DNA from: CAMAXB01 sp964476565
GTDB taxonomy: Bacteria > Verrucomicrobiota > Verrucomicrobiia > Opitutales > Opitutaceae
DNA length: 64,000 nucleotides
Direction: 5' to 3'
Assembly: GCA_964476565.1 (NCBI GenBank)
Contig: CAYZBG010000007.1
Span: 29,444 to 93,443 of the forward strand
Part shown: in pieces, positions 35,291 through 46,539 of the stretch
How positions within the stretch are numbered: the first letter of the stretch is position 1
How the letters are laid out: every line of letters begins with the position of its first letter
Made by a program: the position numbers and the translations under genes
The notes under the pieces: generated by a model
Database searches by the model: none
What the model saw: the letters and a program-made list of their open reading frames with translations, nothing else
Told to the model about the DNA's origin: nothing

Positions 35291-35569
35291 GGGAATCCTT
35301 TCGAGGGGATGCGAGGCTTTCCGGGGCACACCCTACACCGCCGGAGCGCCGTTGGCTCCGTGGAAATTGGTGAGACCCCCGCACTTTTTGTTCCGGGTCA
35401 CGGACGCAAGAACTGAAGCGAAATTGGCAACCGCCGCCGAGCGTGGGGCGCGGTGTTGCGCTAGACTTCGGGCGTTCGGTCGGGTCGGGCCCGGGAGTCT
35501 GCAAGGTCCGAGGAGGAAGGTTTCCCTCCCGACGGCCCCGACCCGATCGAACCTGCCCCCTTTCCTGCC
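35291..35569. other. Intergenic region with long inverted repeat upstream of nitroreductase
   Basis: 279 bases between divergent genes. A 14-bp stem with one G-U pair joins 35476-35489 to 35537-35550, enclosing a CGGGAG/CTCCCG stem (35492-35497 with 35526-35531). The right arm ends 19 bases before the nitroreductase ATG. No T tract follows, so it is not an ordinary terminator; a structured mRNA leader is possible. Confidence 0.45.
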
Positions 35570-36223
35570 ATGGACGTGATGCACGCGATCTTTCACCGGC
35601 GCTCGATCCGCTGCTACGAGCCCCGCCCAGTGCCCAAGGACGTGGTCATGGAGCTGATCCGCGCCGCCATCCAGGCACCGAGTGCGGCCAATCTGCAGCC
35701 ATGGTCGTTCGTGGTGGTTCGCGGCCGCGAGCGTTTGCGCGCGTACTCGGAACGCGCCAAGATTTATCTCCTGGCCACGCTCCCCCAGACGCTCGAGTTG
35801 CACCAGCGGTCCGACGCCCTGTGCAACCCGGCATCCAACGTGTTCCATGGCGCCGGGACCTTGGTGATCGTCTGTGCCCATGCTCCCCGTCTGAACTATG
35901 TGCCGTCAGAGGATTGCTGCCTCGCGGCGCAGAACCTCATGCTCGCGGCTCACGCCATGGGCATCGGCACCTGCCCGGTCGGCTTTGTCCGCCCGTGGCT
36001 CAATGTACCCGAAATTCACGAGGAACTGCGGCTCCCCCATCACACCCAGGCCGTCCTGCCGATCGTGATGGGTTGGCCGGCCCAAACGCCGGCTCCGACG
36101 CCAGCTCGCACCGAGGCGGAGGTCATCTGGCTGCGGGATGAACTTGAGGACGGTCCACGCGGCATCGGGGAACACTCGCGCCCGCCGCTGCCGACCACGC
36201 CGGATTACTTGAAACCCGACTGA
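35570..36223 (+). CDS. Nitroreductase family protein
   Basis: 217 residues. The opening IFHRRSIRCYEPRPVPKD and QAPSAANLQPWSFVVVRG are the FMN-binding signatures of the family, and AAHAMGIGTCPVGFVRPW is the conserved central helix-loop. A Pro-rich tail follows. These FMN flavoproteins reduce nitro compounds or quinones with NAD(P)H; the natural substrate is unknown. Confidence 0.9.
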   Translation: MDVMHAIFHRRSIRCYEPRPVPKDVVMELIRAAIQAPSAANLQPWSFVVVRGRERLRAYSERAKIYLLATLPQTLELHQRSDALCNPASNVFHGAGTLVIVCAHAPRLNYVPSEDCCLAAQNLMLAAHAMGIGTCPVGFVRPWLNVPEIHEELRLPHHTQAVLPIVMGWPAQTPAPTPARTEAEVIWLRDELEDGPRGIGEHSRPPLPTTPDYLKPD

Positions 36224-36304
36224 GCCCACCCCAGCGTGCGGGACGCGTCTGGACGGGAGGCCGCCACCTTGGCCGGATTCCTGCAGTCCAGGTGCGCCAT
36301 CGCC

Positions 36305-37864
36305 ATGCCCGTCACGCCGTCCACCACCCGTCCCGCTCCACTGCCCACTTGGCTCGATTCACGCGCCGCCGGCGTGCTCGTTCACCCGACCAGTTTCCCC
36401 TCCGATCAAGGGATTGGCGTACTCGACGAGGCCGTCGATCGCCTGCTGGAGTTTCTGGCCGCGGCCGGCATTCGTTACTGGCAGATTTGTCCGTTGGGCC
36501 CGACCGGCTACGGCGATTCTCCGTACCAGTGTTTCTCGGCGTTTGCGGGCAATCCGTATCTGATCGATCTCCACGCCCTCGTCCGGGCCGGACTGTTGAG
36601 CCCCACGGATCTGGCACCGCTGCAGCGCCTCCCGCGGGACAAGGTCGATTTTGGCGCCCTTTACGGCGCAAAATGGCCGGTGCTGTTCAAGGCCTACGAC
36701 GCCTTCATGGCCACCGGGGGCAAGGCCACGCCGTACGGCGATTTCGCTTCGTTCCGCCGCGAACAGCGGGACTGGCTCGAGCCGTACGCGCTCTTTCTCG
36801 CGCTGAAGGATCATTTCAACGGGGCGCCGTGGTGGGAATGGCCGGAGGAAATGCGGTTTCACTCCCGGGCCAAGAACGCTGCGCTTCCACCCAGCGTCCT
36901 CCGGCGCGCCGAGGCCCAGGCGTTCTTCCAATACCTGTTCTTCGGACAGTGGCGCGCCGTCCGGACCAAAGCCAAACAGCGCGGGATCGAGATCATCGGC
37001 GACGCTCCGATCTTCGTGGCGGGCGACGGTGCCGACGTTTGGGCCGAGCCGCATCTGTTCCAACTGGACGCGAACACCGGACGTCCGCTTGCCGTCGCCG
37101 GCGTACCGCCGGACTACTTCTCCGCCGATGGCCAGCTGTGGGGCAACCCGCTCTACGCGTGGGAAGCGCACCAGAAGGACGGCTACGCGTGGTGGCTGCG
37201 CCGTCTGCGGGCGAACCTGGAACTCTGTGATGTCATCCGCATCGACCACTTCCGCGGCTTCGACACCTATTGGTCGATCCCCGCCGGTGCGCTCAACGCC
37301 CGCACCGGACGCTGGTGCACAGGGCCAGGACTCGATTTTTTCCAAAAGGTGCACGCCGCGCTGCCTGGCTGCCGGCTGATTGCCGAGGATCTCGGCGAAC
37401 TCAGTCCCAGCGTGGTCGAACTGCGCGAGGCCACCGGTCTGCCCGGCATGACCATCCTGCAGTTCGCCTTCGGAGGCGGTGCGGACAACCTCTATCTGCC
37501 GCACAACCTGAAGGCCAACAGTGTGGTGTATCCGGGCACGCATGACAACGATACCACCCTCGGCTGGTATGCTTCCGCCCCGGAAAAGGCCCGCGATCAC
37601 GTGCGCCGCTATTTTCGGGTCGACGGCCGCGAGCTGGGCTGGGACTTCGTGCGCGCCGCCTATGCGGCCGTGAGCAACCTTGCCGTCGTGCCGCTCCAGG
37701 ATCTGCTCAGCCTCGGCTCCGAGGCGCGGTTCAACGTGCCGGGCCGACCCGATGGCAACTGGCAGTGGCGGTTTCGCGCCGAGCAGATCGCCGGCCTGCA
37801 CCAGCAAAGCGCGGGCTACCTGCGCGACCTGGGTGTGCTCTACGGGCGCTGCGATGGTGAGTGA
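36305..37864 (+). CDS. malQ: 4-alpha-glucanotransferase MalQ
   Basis: 519 residues from ATG 36305. GH77 features are present: GVLVHPTSFPSDQGIG, QICPLGPTGYGDSPYQCFSA, the nucleophile region VIRIDHFRGFDTYW, the acid/base Glu in LIAEDLGEL, and PGTHDNDTTLGWY. It transfers alpha-1,4-glucan segments in glycogen or maltodextrin metabolism in the cytoplasm. Length is normal. Confidence 0.96.
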   Translation: MPVTPSTTRPAPLPTWLDSRAAGVLVHPTSFPSDQGIGVLDEAVDRLLEFLAAAGIRYWQICPLGPTGYGDSPYQCFSAFAGNPYLIDLHALVRAGLLSPTDLAPLQRLPRDKVDFGALYGAKWPVLFKAYDAFMATGGKATPYGDFASFRREQRDWLEPYALFLALKDHFNGAPWWEWPEEMRFHSRAKNAALPPSVLRRAEAQAFFQYLFFGQWRAVRTKAKQRGIEIIGDAPIFVAGDGADVWAEPHLFQLDANTGRPLAVAGVPPDYFSADGQLWGNPLYAWEAHQKDGYAWWLRRLRANLELCDVIRIDHFRGFDTYWSIPAGALNARTGRWCTGPGLDFFQKVHAALPGCRLIAEDLGELSPSVVELREATGLPGMTILQFAFGGGADNLYLPHNLKANSVVYPGTHDNDTTLGWYASAPEKARDHVRRYFRVDGRELGWDFVRAAYAAVSNLAVVPLQDLLSLGSEARFNVPGRPDGNWQWRFRAEQIAGLHQQSAGYLRDLGVLYGRCDGE

Positions 37865-37888
37865 CCCGAAGGTCCGGGCCTCGCCGGC

Positions 37889-38782
37889 TCAGCGCGCGAG
37901 GAGAAAGTCGCGGATCAGCGGCACGACCTCGCGGTCGGCGTCGGCCAACACGTAGTGCCCGGCATCGGCGAGATAATGCGTGCGAGCCTCCGGCAGCCGC
38001 CGGCGCCACTCCGCGTAGAAATCGTCGTTGAAGCAGAAGTCACGGCCGCCCCAGACGATGAAAGCGGGATGGCTGCGGAAGCGGTCCAGCCCCGCGGCCA
38101 CCTCGGTGAGCACCGGCCAAGTCGGATGCGAGACGGTCATGGGAATGTCCTTCACGAAACCGTCCACCGCCACGCGGTTCGCCCATGAATCGTAGGGATA
38201 AAGGAAGGCCCGCTTCTCGTCGGGCGAGAGCGAACGCCGGCTCATGGCCATCCACGTTGCCGGCCAGGCAAAACCGTTGAGGCCCCGCACCAGCGCGGTA
38301 CCGGGAAACGCAGTTTTGCAGAGTGCGATGCGGCGCGGGATGCGCGGTGACGGAAAGGCGCCGGTATTGAGCACGACGATACGTCCGATCAGTCCGGGCC
38401 GGCGGGCCGCCAGACCGAATCCGATCGCCCCGCCCCAGTCGTGCACCACAAGGTGCACGCGCGAAAGGCCAAGCGATACCACCAAGGCTTCGAGGTCGTC
38501 GATGCGCTGCTTCAGGGTGTAGGGATAATCGTGCGGTTTGTCCGAAAGTCCCATGCCCACGTGGTCAGGCACCACGCAACGCATCTGCGGCGACAGGGCG
38601 GCGACGAGTCCGGTGTAGTAGTAGGACCAGGTGGGATTGCCGTGGACCATCACCACCGCTTCGGTGCCCGTGCCTTCGTCCACGAAACTCAGCTCGGCCC
38701 CCGCCGGCGTGCGAAACCGGCGCGGTCCGTAGGGGTAAAGGGCCTTAAGCCAGGCGGGCAACGCGTCGGGCATGGTCACCAT
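37889..38782 (-). CDS. oleB: OleB-like alpha/beta hydrolase (beta-lactone decarboxylase, haloalkane-dehalogenase fold)
   Basis: 297 residues (ATG 38782, or 38773). HGNPTWSYYY is the oxyanion region, VVHDWGGAIG holds the nucleophile Asp, and DAGHYVLAD the catalytic His. By sequence alone it could be called a haloalkane dehalogenase. Its position directly after an OleA homologue, overlapping it by a few bases, makes OleB, the beta-lactone decarboxylase of long-chain olefin synthesis, more likely. oleC and oleD do not follow. Confidence 0.8.
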   Translation of the reverse strand: MVTMPDALPAWLKALYPYGPRRFRTPAGAELSFVDEGTGTEAVVMVHGNPTWSYYYTGLVAALSPQMRCVVPDHVGMGLSDKPHDYPYTLKQRIDDLEALVVSLGLSRVHLVVHDWGGAIGFGLAARRPGLIGRIVVLNTGAFPSPRIPRRIALCKTAFPGTALVRGLNGFAWPATWMAMSRRSLSPDEKRAFLYPYDSWANRVAVDGFVKDIPMTVSHPTWPVLTEVAAGLDRFRSHPAFIVWGGRDFCFNDDFYAEWRRRLPEARTHYLADAGHYVLADADREVVPLIRDFLLAR

Positions 38783-39816
38783 TCCAGCGCGAGCATGAGG
38801 CAGTTGAGTCCGCTGCCGATGCCCAGCAGGCCGACCTTGTGGCCGGGTTTCACCGCACCCGAGTCCACCGCAAGCGCGAGCGTGGCGGGCAGCGCCACCG
38901 AGCCGGTGTTGCCGAGGGTTTCAAAGGTGGAGAAATCTTTCGCCAGATCGAGTCCGAGGGCCTCGTAAAGCTTGCGGCGGTGCGTGCTGCCCACCTGGTG
39001 GCAGATGAAGCGATCGGTGGTGTCCGGCGTCCATCCCGTGGAGCGTGCGAACAAGGTCCACGTCTCCCGGGCGAGGTCGAGTCCGGCGCTCAGGAGCGCC
39101 TCGCTATCCGTCTGCATGGCAAGAGCATCGGCCCCGTGGCTGTCCCCCTGGCACAGTTCGCTGTGCTGGGTCGCGGCCCGGGCCACGCCACCCAGCAACC
39201 GATGCGGCCGCGCGCCCGGCGGCAGGAGGCTCTCGTGGCAAACGATCGCCGCCACTGCGCCTGACCCGATCGTGAGATTGGCAAAGTACGGCTTGATGGC
39301 GTTTCGGTCGAGCGGTTGCTCAAGCAGCGTACGCAGGGTTTGCTCGACGAGAGGCCGTCCATTTTCGCCCGACGCCACCAGCGCACAACGGATCTGGCCG
39401 GACTCGATCAAGCCGGCCGCGACGGTGAGTGCGTTGAGAAATCCGAGGCAGGCGTTGGACACATCGAAAATCTGGGCCGAGGCCGGCAGGCCGATCTTGC
39501 GGTGGGCAAACGAGGCCGTGGCAGGCTCGAGCATGTCCCGGCACACCGCGGCATGGATGAACAAGTCCACCTGTCCGGCCGAAAGGCCCGACTTGGCAAG
39601 GGCGGCGCGGCCGGCGGCTGCACTCGCGTCGGACGGACGCGTCCCCGCCGGCCACACGCGCCGTTCTTTGATGCCCGTCATCAGTTCAAGGCGGCCAAAG
39701 GGCAGCCTCAACCGCTCATACAAGGGACGCAGACGCTCTTCGATCTCGGTGGTCGTCAACACCTCGTCCGGCAGCGCGACGGCGAGGGATTCAAGGCAGG
39801 TATGGGAAAATTGCAT
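38776..39816 (-). CDS. oleA: OleA-like thiolase (acyl-CoA head-to-head condensing enzyme)
   Basis: 346 residues. The active-site Cys is in FDVSNACLGFLNAL, the His in FICHQVGSTHRRKL, and the end LLGIGSGLNCLMLALEW is characteristic of OleA rather than FabH. The start (PDEVLTTTEIEERLRPLYER) also fits OleA. The enzyme joins two fatty acyl-CoA chains into a beta-keto acid. It lies downstream of fabZ and fabI and upstream of oleB in one minus-strand operon. Confidence 0.85.
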   Translation of the reverse strand: MQFSHTCLESLAVALPDEVLTTTEIEERLRPLYERLRLPFGRLELMTGIKERRVWPAGTRPSDASAAAGRAALAKSGLSAGQVDLFIHAAVCRDMLEPATASFAHRKIGLPASAQIFDVSNACLGFLNALTVAAGLIESGQIRCALVASGENGRPLVEQTLRTLLEQPLDRNAIKPYFANLTIGSGAVAAIVCHESLLPPGARPHRLLGGVARAATQHSELCQGDSHGADALAMQTDSEALLSAGLDLARETWTLFARSTGWTPDTTDRFICHQVGSTHRRKLYEALGLDLAKDFSTFETLGNTGSVALPATLALAVDSGAVKPGHKVGLLGIGSGLNCLMLALEW

Positions 39817-39833
39817 ACGGGCGGACGCGGCGG

Positions 39834-40664
39834 TCAGGGCGCCGGATTCGCCGGCCGGTCGGGCCTCATCGCGAGGCGGACGATCTCCTTGTCGTAGAAA
39901 TTTGAACCCAGCCCGGCATCCACCACGAGCGTGGCGCCGTTCAAGCCGCTGCTGCGCTCGCTGAGCAGGAACAGCGCGGCGTCTGCCACCTCCTGCGTCG
40001 ACAGGTTGCGGCGACGGAAGGTCAGTTTCTCGGTGTAGAGATAGCTCTCGAGGTACCCGGGTATGCCGGCGGATGCGCTGGTCTTGAGCGGTCCCGCCCC
40101 CACGACGTTGAAGCGGACCTCCGTATCGGCGCTGAACGACTTCGCGAGGAACCGCGCGGCTGATTCCAGAGCCGCCTTGATGGGCCCCATGTAGCCGTAA
40201 TTGTCAGGCGTCACGGTGAGCGAGGAGATGCCGATTGTGACCACCGACGCCTGGCGGGCCAGGTGCGGCTTGAACGCGCGCGCAAGCTCCACGAGAGAAA
40301 ACGCCGAGATGGCGGTGGCCTGCAGGAAATCCTTCCGGCGGGTCTCGTGGAACGGCTTGAAGCCTTCGGAGTAATTGGCGAAGGCGATCGAGTGCACGAT
40401 GCCGTGCAGCGGCGCCAGCCCGGCCGAAGCGACCTCGCGCGCGAGGTTCTCGACCGCGCCCTCCTGCTCCACATCACAGACGAACACCGGTTTACCCGCG
40501 AGCTGGGCCTCCAGCGATTTGCGCCGGGCCTCCGACCGCACGCTGTAAACGACGCGGGCCCCCTGCTCTTCCAGCGACCGGGCGATGTGCCAGGCCACGC
40601 TCTTGCGGTTGGCGACGCCTAGGACCAGGAAGGTCTTGCCGCCGAGTTGGAGAAAGTCCGCCAC
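39834..40664 (-). CDS. fabI: Enoyl-ACP reductase FabI
   Basis: 276 residues. The NAD-binding start is FLVLGVANRKSVAWHIARSL, and the catalytic Tyr-x6-Lys is in NYGYMGPIKAALES. The substrate loop region reads KTSASAGIPGYLES. It reduces enoyl-ACP in fatty acid elongation. It sits 15 bases after fabZ and 17 before oleA, so fatty acid and olefin genes are joined in one operon. Confidence 0.92.
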   Translation of the reverse strand: MADFLQLGGKTFLVLGVANRKSVAWHIARSLEEQGARVVYSVRSEARRKSLEAQLAGKPVFVCDVEQEGAVENLAREVASAGLAPLHGIVHSIAFANYSEGFKPFHETRRKDFLQATAISAFSLVELARAFKPHLARQASVVTIGISSLTVTPDNYGYMGPIKAALESAARFLAKSFSADTEVRFNVVGAGPLKTSASAGIPGYLESYLYTEKLTFRRRNLSTQEVADAALFLLSERSSGLNGATLVVDAGLGSNFYDKEIVRLAMRPDRPANPAP

Positions 40665-40679
40665 AGTGACTCCGTCGGG

Positions 40680-41135
40680 TTACGAGGTGACCTGGCCTTC
40701 AGGCGCCTTCCAGGCTACGGAGAAGTCCACGCTCAACACCCGGGTACCGTCCGCCTTTTTGATGGCTCCGCTCATCATGGTGAAACCGCCCATGGCTTCC
40801 TTTTTCTTCACGTCGATGACGATCTCGTCGCCAGGGTAGACGGGGTTGCGAAAACGTACGTCGGAGATCTTTGCCAGCAGCGGGACGCCTTCCCCGGGCT
40901 TGGCACCAGCCGCGCGGGCCTGGCGGGCGAGAAACAGGGCTCCGGTCTGAAAAACCGCTTCGCACAACAGCACGCCCGGCGTGATCGGTGCACCGGGATA
41001 ATGGCCCCGATAGAAGTCCTCCTCCGCCCGCCACGTCCGCCTGGCCTGCAAACCGTCGGCGGTTTCAGCCACGATCGCATCGACGAAGAGGAACGGCGGA
41101 CGATGGGGGATCAGCTCGGTGACGGCGTCAGTCAT
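40680..41135 (-). CDS. fabZ: 3-hydroxyacyl-ACP dehydratase (FabZ family)
   Basis: 151 residues from ATG 41135 (MTDAVTELIPHRPPFLFVDA). The hot-dog-fold active site is GHYPGAPITPGVLLCEA with His and Glu in the expected places. It dehydrates hydroxyacyl-ACP. First gene of the fabZ-fabI-oleA-oleB operon, divergent from the amidohydrolase gene. Confidence 0.9.
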   Translation of the reverse strand: MTDAVTELIPHRPPFLFVDAIVAETADGLQARRTWRAEEDFYRGHYPGAPITPGVLLCEAVFQTGALFLARQARAAGAKPGEGVPLLAKISDVRFRNPVYPGDEIVIDVKKKEAMGGFTMMSGAIKKADGTRVLSVDFSVAWKAPEGQVTS

Positions 41136-41283
41136 GGGAGGGCCAACGAGAAGCCACCGTCCCGCGCCGTGCAAGTGCGGAAAATGTGCTGGCCGGGATG
41201 GGTGGCCAGACTACCGTCACGCCACCTCCCGTCCGGTCCGGCACCGCCCCGGCCGGCCGCCTCAACCCCGGCGGTTTTCGCCC

Positions 41284-42597
41284 ATGAGAACGTGCCTCCT
41301 CGTCGTTGCCCTCCTCTCCGTCCTGTTGCGCGCCTCGGCCGCGCAGGCCGTTCACGCCTTCGTCAACGTCACCGTGTTGCCGATGGACACCGAGCGCCGC
41401 CTGCCCGACCACACGGTGATTGTCCGTGACGGCCGGATTGACGTCGTCGGACCGTCGTCCGCCGTCACCGTCCCGGCCGATGCAGTGCGTATTGATGGGC
41501 GCGGCAAATTCCTGCTGCCCGGCCTGGGCGAAATGCACGGACACAATCCGCCCCCGGGCTCTTCGCCCGAGTACATCGCCGACACCTATTTCCTCTTTGT
41601 GGCCAACGGCGTCACGACGGTGCGAAGCATGCTGGGCTGGCCCGGCCAGCTCGAACTGCGCGAACAGGTACGCCGCGGCGACCTGCTTGGCCCTACGTTG
41701 CACCTCGCCGGTCCGAGTTTCAGCGGACAGAGCACGCCCTCACCTGCCGCGGCGGAGCAGCGTGTGCGGACGCAGAAGGTAGAAGGCTGGGATCTGCTCA
41801 AGGTGCATCCGGGGGTGCGCCGCGACAGCTACGATGCCATGGTGCGGACCGCCAAGGCCGAGGGCATCGCGTTCGCCGGGCACATTCCCGCCGACGTCGG
41901 ATTGCTGCACGCGATTGAAAGCGGCCAGGAAACGGTTGATCACCTCGACGGGTACATCGAGCTGCTCCAAGGCGACCGGGGACCGCTCGACGCCGCGGCG
42001 CTCGCCGATGTGGTCCGACGCACCCGGGAAGCCGGGGTGGCGGTGGTGCCCACAATGGTGCTCTGGGAAACCATCATCGGTTCGGCGTCGCTGCCGGACA
42101 TGCTGGCGTATCCGGAGCTGCGTTACATGCCCGCCGCCGAAGTGGACCGGTGGAGAACCGGATACGAACGTCGCATCGGTGCAGCTAGTTTCGACGCGGC
42201 GCGCGCCCGGCGGATTGCCGCCAACCGCACCGTGCTGCTGCGTGCGCTCCATGAAGGCGGGGTCAAGATCCTGTTCGGCACCGACGCCCCTCAGCAATTC
42301 AGCGTGCCCGGCTTTTCGATTCACCACGAGTTCATCGCCATGCGCGCGGCGGGTATGACACCGTATCAAATCCTCCATAGTGCCACCAAAGCGGTGGGCG
42401 ACTATCTTCGTGGCGGCGACCCGTTCGGCACGGTGACCGTGGGAGCGCGCGCCGACCTGCTGCTGATCGAGGGCGATCCGTTCACGGATCTGGCCCACCT
42501 GACCCGTCGCAGCGGGGTGATGGTGCGAGGCCGGTGGCTGCCGGAAGACGAAATCCAACGGGGCCTCGCTGCGATCGCCGCGCGCAACGCCCGCTGA
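41284..42597 (+). CDS. Secreted amidohydrolase-family protein
   Basis: 437 residues with a signal peptide (CLLVVALLSVLLRASAAQA). Metal-site candidates are His in LGEMHGHNPP (in place of the usual DxHxH), His in GIAFAGHIPAD, and Asp in ILFGTDAPQQF. The C-terminal small beta domain (VTVGARADLLLIEGDP) is typical. The family hydrolyses amide or ester bonds in dipeptides, imides or small rings; the substrate is unknown. Confidence 0.85.
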   Translation: MRTCLLVVALLSVLLRASAAQAVHAFVNVTVLPMDTERRLPDHTVIVRDGRIDVVGPSSAVTVPADAVRIDGRGKFLLPGLGEMHGHNPPPGSSPEYIADTYFLFVANGVTTVRSMLGWPGQLELREQVRRGDLLGPTLHLAGPSFSGQSTPSPAAAEQRVRTQKVEGWDLLKVHPGVRRDSYDAMVRTAKAEGIAFAGHIPADVGLLHAIESGQETVDHLDGYIELLQGDRGPLDAAALADVVRRTREAGVAVVPTMVLWETIIGSASLPDMLAYPELRYMPAAEVDRWRTGYERRIGAASFDAARARRIAANRTVLLRALHEGGVKILFGTDAPQQFSVPGFSIHHEFIAMRAAGMTPYQILHSATKAVGDYLRGGDPFGTVTVGARADLLLIEGDPFTDLAHLTRRSGVMVRGRWLPEDEIQRGLAAIAARNAR

Positions 42598-44394
42598 TCA
42601 GCGCACCGCTGCGGCCAGCACGGCGAGTTCCCGGTCCAGCTGCCGGCCCGGCTCGACCGCCAGCGTGGCGCGGGCGCGGGCAACGGCCTGCTCCGCTTCC
42701 GGACGGTGGCCGTTTCTCAGCAGGTGCTCCACGAAGGGCTTCACCACCCGGTCGAAAAACTCCATGCGCGCACCCTGACCATACTGCTCGAGATTCAGCT
42801 GATAGACACGCATCTGCTCCGCCAGCGGCTGCGTGGCCATGGCGCGGGTGAGCGCTTCGGCCGCCTGGGCCACGCTGAGATCGGTGCGCGCGCCCTGGTT
42901 CTTGCGGGCAATCAGGCGTTCCTCCTGCTCCGCCGCGCTGACCTTGCCCTGCTCGCGCAGGGCGGCCGCGACGCGCCGCAGAAACGCGGCGTTGAGATCC
43001 GGGTACCGTTGGAAGGCCAGCGCCGCCTCGCGCAGCAGACCCTCACGTGCGCGCGGCTCGTCGCCCGTGGCGGCATGCAGCCCGAGGAGAAGTTCCCACG
43101 CCTCGAGGTTGCGACGCTCGTAGTTGACCGCGCGGCGCGCCGCACGCACCGCCTCGTCCAGGCGTCCGTCGCGGCGATGTTCCTCGGCGAACCACTGTTG
43201 CAGCCGGCTCTGACGGTAGGCCGGCAACCGCCGAAAGCCCTCGGCGAGGAACGAAATCTCATGATCGGTGATGTCACGCCAGGTTTGGGGATCGAAGGCC
43301 AGTCCCGCCACGTACCGTTGTTCGGCATGCCGTCCCGCATCCATCTGCCACTGCTCGCCCGCGCCGAGGTATCCGAACCACGCGTGCCGGCCGTCGAGTC
43401 CTACCCCGCGGAACACGAGCGTCGGCACCCCACGGGCCTTTCCGGCCTGGGCTGCGAAGTAGGCTTGATCCACGCAGATCCCGCCTTGCTGCAGGATGGC
43501 AGGCAGGCTGTACCTGCCGCCGGGCCACGCCACGACGTTGGCTTGAACCCGATCCTGGCGGTATTTGACCGCATCATACGTCTCGGCCAGGCGCGTCAGC
43601 GGGAAGCGCACCGATTGGCGGGCCCAGTCGAGTTCCGCAAAGGGCGCCGGACTGTCGACGAGGAACTTGAGTTCGCCGGCGGACAGACGCTGCAACCGGT
43701 GCAGGCCCTGGCCGCGCTCATCTCCGGCGGCCCAATAGTTGAACGCGTCAAGCGCCGCCGGAAGCCGGCGAGGCAGGGAACCGTCCCCCACCTGGGCATG
43801 CGGCCAGTGCGGAGGAGGTGGCACGTCGTAGACGACCGCGATGGCGAGAGCGAGTGAGGCGTAGCGTTCGAAGCGTTTCGGATCGGCGCGATGGAGGGTG
43901 TCCAGAACTCCGAGCACCGCCGGCGGATAATCCAGCGGCGAAATCAGCCCGAAGAACGCCCGGGAAAACTCACGCTCGCCGAACAACCACGCGCCGAGTT
44001 CGGCGCTTACGAGGGCGCTCATCGCGGCGTCCGGCGGATGGTACTCGCGGGCCATGTTCGGATGGGCGGCCTTGGCCGCGTTCATCGCGTCGATCCATTG
44101 ATCGACCGCGACCCGCTGCGGGGTGCCCAACAACCGAGCCCAGCGTGCTACGAGCAACCACGCCTCGGCGGGGTCCGAACGGCCGGCCGACTGCGCCGCG
44201 AAGGCCGCCGCGCGGGCCCCCTGCTCTACGGCGACCCAGCCCCCGGTCTCCGCCACCGCCGGAATCTCGGCCAGACGTGCCGGGGTCGGTACGGCCAGGG
44301 CTTCGGACTCCGGGAACGTCCAGGGCTCGGCCCGTCCCGCCGCCACACCGATTACCAAGACGATCCACGCGCACGCCCGCATGAGTTGATTCAA
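42598..44394 (-). CDS. Exported transglutaminase-like protein with TPR-like helical C-terminus
   Basis: 598 residues with a signal peptide (CAWIVLVIGVAAGRA). A transglutaminase-type core is suggested by Cys in LQQGGICVDQAYFAAQAGKA and His in GLDGRHAWFGYLG. The last 200 residues are Ala/Glu/Arg-rich helical repeats (LDEAVRAARRAVNYERRNLE) that resemble TPR. It may be a periplasmic thiol protease or scaffold; no specific function is visible. Its stop abuts the amidohydrolase stop directly. Confidence 0.65.
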   Translation of the reverse strand: MNQLMRACAWIVLVIGVAAGRAEPWTFPESEALAVPTPARLAEIPAVAETGGWVAVEQGARAAAFAAQSAGRSDPAEAWLLVARWARLLGTPQRVAVDQWIDAMNAAKAAHPNMAREYHPPDAAMSALVSAELGAWLFGEREFSRAFFGLISPLDYPPAVLGVLDTLHRADPKRFERYASLALAIAVVYDVPPPPHWPHAQVGDGSLPRRLPAALDAFNYWAAGDERGQGLHRLQRLSAGELKFLVDSPAPFAELDWARQSVRFPLTRLAETYDAVKYRQDRVQANVVAWPGGRYSLPAILQQGGICVDQAYFAAQAGKARGVPTLVFRGVGLDGRHAWFGYLGAGEQWQMDAGRHAEQRYVAGLAFDPQTWRDITDHEISFLAEGFRRLPAYRQSRLQQWFAEEHRRDGRLDEAVRAARRAVNYERRNLEAWELLLGLHAATGDEPRAREGLLREAALAFQRYPDLNAAFLRRVAAALREQGKVSAAEQEERLIARKNQGARTDLSVAQAAEALTRAMATQPLAEQMRVYQLNLEQYGQGARMEFFDRVVKPFVEHLLRNGHRPEAEQAVARARATLAVEPGRQLDRELAVLAAAVR

Positions 44395-44432
44395 AAGGAT
44401 GGGCCGGTCCTGGCAATGCTCCGCTGCCGCGG

Positions 44433-46460
<2,028 letters not shown>

Positions 46461-46539
46461 GGCGCACTCAACCCCAGGTCGGCCGGATCGGCAATGGCGG
46501 ACTCGTTTCGGCCGACCGCCAGGTCAGCCGTCCTTCGGC

